Assembly: GCF_902859745.1 (NCBI RefSeq)
Contig: NZ_CADIJW010000026.1
Coordinates: 1 to 64,000, forward strand
Origin: Achromobacter dolens
Lineage (GTDB): Bacteria > Pseudomonadota > Gammaproteobacteria > Burkholderiales > Burkholderiaceae_B
Direction: 5' to 3'
Length of the DNA stretch: 64,000 bases
A model generated the notes under the pieces. It had not been told where the DNA came from and ran no database searches. It worked only from the letters and a program-made list of their open reading frames with translations. Below, one piece after another: positions 58,304-64,000 of the stretch (position 1 is the stretch's first letter; every line of letters starts with the position of its first letter). The position numbers were made by a program, and so were the translations under genes.

Positions 58304-60079
58304 ATGAGCCCCCTCGCCCCTCCCCGCAAGCGCATGAGCCAGGGCCGCCGCCATTTCCTCATGGCCGCGCCGCTGGCGATCCTGTTGCTGGTGCTGCTGA
58401 TCTATCCGGTGGGCCAGTTGCTGCTGCTGAGCTTCTACGGCGACCAGGGCTTCTCGCTGGCGCAATACCACCGGCTGTTCGAGTCGTCGGTGTACGTCAA
58501 CGTGCTGCTCATCACGCTGAAGATCTCGCTCTGGACGACTTTCTTTGCCGTGGTGGCCGGCTACCCGGTCGCGTACCTGATCTCGAGCCTGTCGGCCCGG
58601 CGCAAGACGTCGCTGCTGTTCTGGGTGTTGCTGTCGTTCTGGACCAGCTTCCTGGTGCGCACCTTCGCGTGGGTCGTGCTGCTGGGCCGCAACGGCGTGG
58701 TCAACCAGATGCTGCAGGCGCTGGGCATTCTGGATGCGCCGGCCAACCTGCTCTACAACTTCGGCAGCGTGCTGGTCGGCATGGTGCATGCGCTGATGCC
58801 GCTGGCGGTGCTGACGATGCTGTCGGTCATGGAGAACATCGACCGCAACCTGCCGCGCGCCGCGTCCACCCTGGGCGCGCGCCCGGGCACCGCGTTCTGG
58901 AAGATCTACTTCCCGCTGTCCATGCCCGGCGTGGCCGCCGCGGCCATCATGGTGTTCGTCACCGCCATCGGCTTTTTCATCACCCCGGCGCTGCTGGGCG
59001 GCCGCAAGGAGACGATGATCACCCAGATCATCATCGACCAGGTGCAGCAGACCATGAACTGGGAATTCGCCGGCGCGGTGTCGGTGCTGCTGCTGGTGGT
59101 GGTGCTGGCCGTGTTCGCGCTGTACGACCGCATATTGGGCCTGTCGACCATGACCGGCGCCGGCGCGTCGCGCCCCCGCGCCTCGGCCAAGCCCGGCCTG
59201 GCGCGCCGCGCGGGCGAGGCCCTGCTGGACCTGCTGGCCGCGCTGTCCGACCGCCTGTTCTCGCTGCTGCCCACGCGCCTGCGCCGTTCGGTGTCGGGCA
59301 CCGGCCAATCGCGCACCCTGTGGTGGATCGTGCTGGCGGTGCTGGCCTTCCTGTCCGCGCCCGCCTTCCTGATGATCCCGCTGTCGTTCGATTCCGGTTC
59401 CGGCCTGACCTGGCCGCCCAAGGGCTTTTCGCTGCAGTGGTACGAGCAGATGTTCACGTCGCCGGTATGGATGCAGGCCATCACGCGCTCGCTGGTCGTG
59501 GGCGTGGGCACCGGCCTGCTGGCCATGCTGATCGGCACGCCGGCCGCCTTCCTGCTGGTGCGCGCCGACATGCGCGGCAAGTCCGCCATGCTGGCCTTCG
59601 TGCTGTCGCCCATCGTGGTGCCGCGCATGATCATCGCGGTGGGCATGTTCTATTTCTTCGCCCGCGTCGGCCTGGTCGGTTCGACCGTCGGCCTGATCCT
59701 GGCGCACACGGTGGTAGCGGTGCCGTACGTGGTGATCACCATGATGGCGGTGCTGCGCAACTACGACACGCGCCTGGACCTGGCGGCGCAGAGCCTGGGC
59801 GCGGGGCCCTGGTCGACGCTGCGCTTCGTGACCTTCCCGATCCTCGGCGCGGGGCTGATGTCATCGTTCCTGTTCGCTTTCGCGACCTCGTTCGACGAGC
59901 TGACGATCGCGCTGTTCGCCTCGGGCGGCCTGAACGCCACCCTGCCCAAGCAGTTCTGGGATGAGGTGACGCTGCAGATCTCCCCGGTGATCGCCGCCGT
60001 GTCCACCTGCCTGTTTATCTTCATCGCCGCGCTGATCTGGCTCGCCGACCGGCTGCGCCGCCGCAGCCTGGCGGGCTGA
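58304..60079 (+). CDS. Fused PotB-PotC-like ABC permease
   Basis: A 591-residue permease made of two complete BPD_transp_1 halves on one chain. Each half has about six membrane segments and its own EAA loop: ASTLGARPGTAFWKIYFPLS near 187 and AQSLGAGPWSTLRFVTFPI near 494. They are joined by a cytoplasmic Ala/Arg-rich linker (about 285-335). Polyamine-type importers normally use two separate proteins; this is a genuine fusion because no stop or frameshift lies between. It starts 4 bp after the ATPase gene. Confidence 0.9.
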   Translation: MSPLAPPRKRMSQGRRHFLMAAPLAILLLVLLIYPVGQLLLLSFYGDQGFSLAQYHRLFESSVYVNVLLITLKISLWTTFFAVVAGYPVAYLISSLSARRKTSLLFWVLLSFWTSFLVRTFAWVVLLGRNGVVNQMLQALGILDAPANLLYNFGSVLVGMVHALMPLAVLTMLSVMENIDRNLPRAASTLGARPGTAFWKIYFPLSMPGVAAAAIMVFVTAIGFFITPALLGGRKETMITQIIIDQVQQTMNWEFAGAVSVLLLVVVLAVFALYDRILGLSTMTGAGASRPRASAKPGLARRAGEALLDLLAALSDRLFSLLPTRLRRSVSGTGQSRTLWWIVLAVLAFLSAPAFLMIPLSFDSGSGLTWPPKGFSLQWYEQMFTSPVWMQAITRSLVVGVGTGLLAMLIGTPAAFLLVRADMRGKSAMLAFVLSPIVVPRMIIAVGMFYFFARVGLVGSTVGLILAHTVVAVPYVVITMMAVLRNYDTRLDLAAQSLGAGPWSTLRFVTFPILGAGLMSSFLFAFATSFDELTIALFASGGLNATLPKQFWDEVTLQISPVIAAVSTCLFIFIAALIWLADRLRRRSLAG

Positions 60080-60115
60080 GGCGCGGCGCCGTTTCCCTTC
60101 CATCAGGATTTTTCC

Positions 60116-61018
60116 ATGTTGAATGCAAGCCACCTGCGCGGCGTGTTTCCCGCGATTCCCACCCCGGTCAACGCCGACGACACTATCAACGCCCCGGCGG
60201 CCCAGGCGCTGATCGCCTACCTGCTCAAGCAGGGCATCGACGGCATCGTGCCGCTGGGCGGCACGGGCGAATACGGTGCTTTGGCGCGGGCCGAACGCAT
60301 CCGCATGTGCAAGCTGACGGTGGATGCCGTGGCCAAGCGCGTGCCGGTGATCCCCGGCGTGCTGGACCCGGGCTTTCACGACGCCCTGCAGGCCGGCCGC
60401 GAGTTCGCCGACGCGGGCGCCGACGCGCTGATGGTGCTGACGCCCTACTACACGACCCCCACCCAGGCCGGCATCCGCGACTATTTCCTGCGCTACGCCG
60501 ACGCATCGCCGCTGCCGGTGATGATCTACGAGATCCCGTATCGCACGCGCATCGCGATCGCGCCGGAAGTGCTGCACGAACTGTCGCGCCACCCGAACAT
60601 CATCGGCATGAAGGCCTGCAACACGGACATGTACCACTTCCTGCGCACGGTGGCCGGCGTGGACGAATCATTCGCCGTGTTCAGCGGCGAGGACACGCTG
60701 CTGCCGGTTCACCTGGCCGCCGGCGCCCAAGGCGGCGTCGTGGTGACGGCGAGCCTGCTGCCCAAGGCCTGGCGCAAGGTCTATGACCTGGCCGCCGAAG
60801 GCCACACGCGCGACGCCATGCTGCTGCACCGCCGCCTGATCCCGCTGATGAACCTTGCGTTCGCCGAGACCAATCCCGGACCGATGAAGTCCGTGATGGA
60901 CCTGATCGGCGTCGATGCGCCGGAAGTCCTGGATCCCCTGGTGCAGCCCGGGGCCGACCTGCAGGCGTCCTTGCGCGCGGTGGTCAAGCCGTTGCTGGCG
61001 GAGTTCGAAGGCGTTTGA
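60116..61018 (+). CDS. Dihydrodipicolinate synthase/N-acetylneuraminate lyase family aldolase
   Basis: A 300-residue class I aldolase: GVFPAIPTPVNADDTIN start, the GGTGEYGAL loop, the Tyr of IYEIPYRT and the Schiff-base Lys in IIGMKACNTD. As the last gene of a catabolic operon it probably cleaves or dehydrates a 2-keto acid made by the flavin dehydrogenases, and is not the lysine-pathway DapA. Exact reaction unknown. Confidence 0.87.
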   Translation: MLNASHLRGVFPAIPTPVNADDTINAPAAQALIAYLLKQGIDGIVPLGGTGEYGALARAERIRMCKLTVDAVAKRVPVIPGVLDPGFHDALQAGREFADAGADALMVLTPYYTTPTQAGIRDYFLRYADASPLPVMIYEIPYRTRIAIAPEVLHELSRHPNIIGMKACNTDMYHFLRTVAGVDESFAVFSGEDTLLPVHLAAGAQGGVVVTASLLPKAWRKVYDLAAEGHTRDAMLLHRRLIPLMNLAFAETNPGPMKSVMDLIGVDAPEVLDPLVQPGADLQASLRAVVKPLLAEFEGV

Positions 61019-61033
61019 GCCAGGCGATTCGGG

Positions 61034-61071
61034 AAGGACTGGGTGCGATCGATCGACGGCGCCCGGTCCTT
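61034..61071. terminator. Imperfect hairpin between convergent aldolase and IclR genes
   Basis: AAGGACTGGG (from 61034) pairs with CCCGGTCCTT (to 61071) with one mismatch, around a 17-nt loop containing a smaller stem. It overlaps the iclR stop. A probable shared terminator. Confidence 0.5.
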
Positions 61072-61897
61072 ACCTCGAATACGCCGAGAACTTGGACTTG
61101 GAGATGGACGTGGCCGCCACCTGCACGTGCTGCGCCAACTCCGCCTCGACCCTGGCAACGGTCCATCGCGTCGTCGGCACGGAAATGTTGATCGCCGCCA
61201 CCGCCAATCCGCGATGATCGATCACCGGCGCCGCCACCGAAATATCTCCCAGCACAGTTTCGTTCACGATGATCGCGTAGCCCTTCTCGGCCACGCGCTG
61301 CGCGCGTTCGAGCAGCTTGTCGGGATTGACTTCCGTGTAGGGCGTGATCGGCTCCAGGCGGGTCTGCGCCAGGATTTCGCGGCGCTGCTCATCCGACAGG
61401 CGTGACAGGATCGCCGTGCCCGACGCGGTGAAAAAGGCCGGCAGGCGGCTGCCCACGGCGATGTCCACGTTGACCAGGTGATGGCCGGGAAAGCGGGCCA
61501 CGAACACGATCTCGTGCCCGTCCAGCTCTTGCAGGTTGGTGGTTTCGCCCAGGGTGCGGCTGATGTCCAGCAGATAGGGCGACGCCTTGTCGATCAACTC
61601 ATTGGCGCGCACGTAGTTGTACGAGAACTGCAGCACCTTCGGCGTCAGTCCGTAATTGCGCGTGTCCGGAATGCGGCGCAGATAACCCAGCATTTCCAGC
61701 GTGTAGACCAGGCGTTGCGTCGCGCTGCGGTCCAGGCCCGACGCGCGCGCGATGTCGGCCAGCGTCATGTGGCGCTTGGGGCCGTCGAAAGCATGCAGCA
61801 CCTGGAAGGCTTTTTCGGTCGAGCCTACAAACAGCGAAGACCGGGTCTCGGTCGCCGCCTGCGTCTTGTCCGTATTGTCGGGCTTGCTTTTGGGCAC
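61070..61897 (-). CDS. IclR-family transcriptional regulator
   Basis: A 275-residue regulator: winged helix (STEKAFQVLHAFDGPKRHMTLADIARASGLDRSATQRLVYTLE in outline, residues 26-68) and the IclR effector domain (ASGTAILSRL; GYAIIVNETVLGDISVAAPV; GLAVAAINISVP). It probably controls the convergent catabolic operon through the palindrome at 54544-54582 and itself through a site at 61989-62007. Confidence 0.88.
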   Translation of the reverse strand: MPKSKPDNTDKTQAATETRSSLFVGSTEKAFQVLHAFDGPKRHMTLADIARASGLDRSATQRLVYTLEMLGYLRRIPDTRNYGLTPKVLQFSYNYVRANELIDKASPYLLDISRTLGETTNLQELDGHEIVFVARFPGHHLVNVDIAVGSRLPAFFTASGTAILSRLSDEQRREILAQTRLEPITPYTEVNPDKLLERAQRVAEKGYAIIVNETVLGDISVAAPVIDHRGLAVAAINISVPTTRWTVARVEAELAQHVQVAATSISKSKFSAYSR

Positions 61898-61988
61898 GGG
61901 AAACAGCCTATTGAGGAAGTAACGTGCGCGCAGGTTGGAGCGCGCGGTTGCCGGCTTGCCGGCGGCAATCGCGCGTATCGCACACCAA

Positions 61989-62007
61989 TTAATTGTAATT
62001 CAATTAT
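61989..62007. promoter_or_regulatory. AT-rich inverted repeat upstream of the IclR gene
   Basis: TTAATTG-TAATT-CAATTAT is a near-perfect inverted repeat (6 of 7 pairs) in the region between the IclR gene start and the dioxygenase stop. Probable autoregulatory site or promoter. Confidence 0.4.
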
Positions 62008-62026
62008 TAATAGCTAATCCCGATTA

Positions 62027-62806
62027 TCAAACGCAACCTGCCGCGGCCAGCGGCACGCCCGGCTGGCTTGCCGAGCGGGTGCCCGCCAGCGGATGGCAGG
62101 ACTGCGGATGATAGGTGTGCACCAGCGACAGCTTGACGCGATCGCTGCGGTTGCCCTGGGCCGCATGCAAAGTGCGGCAATGGAAGAACACCAGGTCGCC
62201 AGCGCGCAGCTCGGGGCAGACGGCGCGCGCGATCCATTCGGCGTTTTCGGGCGCATCGTCGCGGAAGAATTTCTTCTCGTCGAACTGCGCCGGCTGGAAT
62301 GCGGCCGCGTGCGAACCGGGAATGAACGAGAGGCCGCCGTTGTCCCAGGTCTCGTCGCCCAGCGCCAGCCAACAGGACACCAGGTCGGTGTCGGAGAACG
62401 ACCAGTAGCGGATGTCCTGGTGCCAGCCGGTCAGGCTGCCATAGGCCGGATGCTTGGTCATCACACAGTTGTGGTGCACGGTGGACAGCACCGGCGTCTC
62501 GCCGAAATAGCGGGCCAGCGATTGCCCGATGCGCGCATGGGTGGCCCATTGCGCGAACAAAGGATCGCGCCCGTAGGCGCTGAGCAGGCGCCGCACGGTG
62601 AGGCCGCCTTCGGCATTGCGTGACTCGGGCGCGCCGGGATAGCGCAGGTCCGCCTCGTATTCGATGGGCGCGATGTGCTCGCGCAGATGCCGCTCGGCCA
62701 GCGCGCGCAGCGCCGCCACCTCGGCGGGGTCGGCGAACTGCCGCGCGACCACGAAACCCTGCTCGCGCAGGACCGCTAACTCATCTTCTTGCAACGACCC
62801 GGACAT
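62027..62806 (-). CDS. Phytanoyl-CoA dioxygenase (PhyH) family protein
   Basis: A 259-residue Fe(II)/2-oxoglutarate oxygenase. The metal-binding HxD is in TGWHQDIRYWS, the distal His in CRTLHAAQGNRSDRVK with its 2-oxoglutarate-binding Arg; GGLSFIPGSH is the family signature. It hydroxylates a small organic acid or amine. Same strand as and 130 bp upstream of iclR, but probably with its own promoter. 62807-62978 shows nothing clear. Confidence 0.85.
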   Translation of the reverse strand: MSGSLQEDELAVLREQGFVVARQFADPAEVAALRALAERHLREHIAPIEYEADLRYPGAPESRNAEGGLTVRRLLSAYGRDPLFAQWATHARIGQSLARYFGETPVLSTVHHNCVMTKHPAYGSLTGWHQDIRYWSFSDTDLVSCWLALGDETWDNGGLSFIPGSHAAAFQPAQFDEKKFFRDDAPENAEWIARAVCPELRAGDLVFFHCRTLHAAQGNRSDRVKLSLVHTYHPQSCHPLAGTRSASQPGVPLAAAGCV

Positions 62807-62978
62807 GATGAACCTGCCAACCCCTCAGACCCCGCGGCGTAAGCTGCAAAGCGTCTGCGCACAGGGCAGGCGCGTGCCGGACGAGGCGCCGGCGATCGCG
62901 GGAGAGCTAGATTACACCCAAACGCGCGGCCGCTCGGGCGTATTCGCAACAGAACCGGCGGCCAGGGACCCTGGCCCT

Positions 62979-64000
62979 TCAGGCCTGCCCGCCTGTCGGT
63001 GTCTTGTCGGGCAGCGCGCCCGCCTTGATCCGTGCGGTATCCCGTTCGACTTCCTCGTGGTGCACCCACTCGCGCCACACGGCCACCAACAGCGCCATCA
63101 GCACCGGGCCGACGAACAGCCCGACGATGCCCATGGTCTTCACGCCGCCCACCAGGCCGAAGAAGGTCGGCAGGAACGGCAGCTTGACCGGGCCGCCCAC
63201 CAGGCGCGGGCGCAGCGTCTTGTCGACGATGAACAATTCGACGCTGCCCCACACCATCAGCGCGATGCCCGCCACCATGTGGCCGGAACCGACCAGATAC
63301 AGCGACACCAGCGTGAACGACAGCGGCGCGCCGCCGGGGATCAGCGCCATGAAGCCGGTGACCACGCCCAGCAGCACCGGCGACGGCACGCCGGCGACCC
63401 AGTAGGCGATGCCCAGCACCACGCCCTCGCCCAGCGCGATCAGGCCCATGCCGGTGACGGTGGAGTTGATGGTGGCCGGGACCACGCGCGAAAAGCGCTG
63501 CCAGCGCGCCGGCAGGATGCGTTCGCCCAGCACATCCAATTGGGCCACCATGCGCACGCCGTCCTTGTAGACGAAGAACAGCGTGATCAGCATGAACAGC
63601 ACGGTGAGCAGCAGTTGGAACACGTTGCCGGTGGCGGCCAGCACCATGCGGTAGATGTTGCCCAGGTGTTCGCCGCTGACGGCCTCGACCAGCGCGCCCA
63701 GCGCATGCGGCTGGCCGATGTAGGCCTGCCAGTATTCGCCGAGGCGGTCGCCGACCACCGGCATCGAGGTGATCCAATTGGGAACGTCGACCCCATGCCG
63801 GTTGGCGGCGATGGCCCAGGCGAAGAAGGTGCTGGCTTCCTTGATGGCGTACGACAGCGCCAGCGACAGCGGCACGATCAGCACCACGATCACCACCAGC
63901 AGCGCCAGCGACGCGGCCAGCGCGGTGCGGCCGCCGCAGCGCTCGACCAGGCGCTGGTAAAGCGGCCAACTGGCCAGGCCGATGATCAACGCGGCCAGCG
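62979..64000 (-). CDS. AI-2E family transporter (PerM), 5' end beyond the window
   Basis: At least 336 residues of an eight-segment membrane protein of the AI-2E/PerM family, cut at the right edge. Features are IIGLASWPLYQRLVERCGGRT near the N-terminus, LITLFFVYKDG, GVVTGFMALIPGGAPLSFT and VWGSVELFIVDKTLRPRLVGGPVKLP. Members export autoinducer-2 or act as cation antiporters; the substrate here is unknown. The frame is still open at 64000, so the true start lies outside. Confidence 0.87.
   Translation of the reverse strand, partial: LAALIIGLASWPLYQRLVERCGGRTALAASLALLVVIVVLIVPLSLALSYAIKEASTFFAWAIAANRHGVDVPNWITSMPVVGDRLGEYWQAYIGQPHALGALVEAVSGEHLGNIYRMVLAATGNVFQLLLTVLFMLITLFFVYKDGVRMVAQLDVLGERILPARWQRFSRVVPATINSTVTGMGLIALGEGVVLGIAYWVAGVPSPVLLGVVTGFMALIPGGAPLSFTLVSLYLVGSGHMVAGIALMVWGSVELFIVDKTLRPRLVGGPVKLPFLPTFFGLVGGVKTMGIVGLFVGPVLMALLVAVWREWVHHEEVERDTARIKAGALPDKTPTGGQA

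Overview
The window is about two-thirds G+C over most of its length, with dense genes. Its families (solitary amino-acid binding proteins, a BKACE enzyme, LysR/IclR-controlled catabolic islands, a YXWGXW protein, FAD/FMN hydroxy-acid dehydrogenases) suggest a beta-proteobacterium of the Alcaligenaceae, of Bordetella or Achromobacter type. This assignment is inferred from gene content only. Two stretches stand apart: a low-GC island end (1-4006) and a lambda-type phage tail cluster (about 17.4-31.6 kb).

Region 1 (1-4006) is the right end of a genomic island. It carries a two-gene Hachiman-type anti-phage system (HamA nuclease and HamB helicase, overlapping by 4 bp). It ends in a 55-bp copy of the 3' half of a tRNA-Leu(CAA) gene, followed by what is probably the native tRNA terminator. 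The intact tRNA and the integrase should lie left of the window. Region 2 (4058-8506) holds a HigBA-like toxin-antitoxin pair, a small ORF broken by an apparent 1-bp deletion, a YXWGXW protein, a solitary AapJ-like binding protein, a parvulin, and an exported CHAT-fold-like protein that lacks the catalytic His and Cys.

Region 3 (8602-17349) has a leftward sugar ABC transporter plus FGGY kinase operon. Divergent from it is a BKACE / binding protein / SDR operon facing a LysR regulator.

Region 4 (17473-31631) is the most unusual part: a complete-looking lambda-like tail operon V-G/GT-H-M-fibre-L-K-I-J plus three extra genes, one of them a second gpI. No capsid, portal, terminase, integrase, replication or lysis gene is visible. 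It is headed by a LexA/CI-type repressor, a divergent promoter-operator, one small phage gene of possible antiterminator type, and two strong terminators placed directly in front of the tail-tube gene. The G/GT pair keeps a canonical A AAA AAG -1 frameshift site. The layout fits an F-type tailocin or another domesticated tail under repressor and antitermination control; a decayed prophage is the alternative.

Region 5 (31716-45311) contains a DUF1254 lipoprotein, ureidoglycolate lyase coupled to a stand-alone integrase arm-binding domain, a cupin, an MFS transporter, a divergent two-component system, an ECF sigma factor, and two very large exported WG-repeat proteins. Region 6 (45358-52445) has a PEP-mutase/isocitrate-lyase family enzyme with a divergent LysR, a YqjI/YqjH-like metal-responsive pair, a DMT exporter, and an XRE regulator divergent from a DHA2 exporter.

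Region 7 (52447-62806) has proC, an FMN hydroxy-acid dehydrogenase, and a divergent operon (FAD dehydrogenase, PotD/A/BC-like transporter with a fused permease, DHDPS-family aldolase) closed by an IclR regulator, then a phytanoyl-CoA dioxygenase. The window ends inside an AI-2E family permease.
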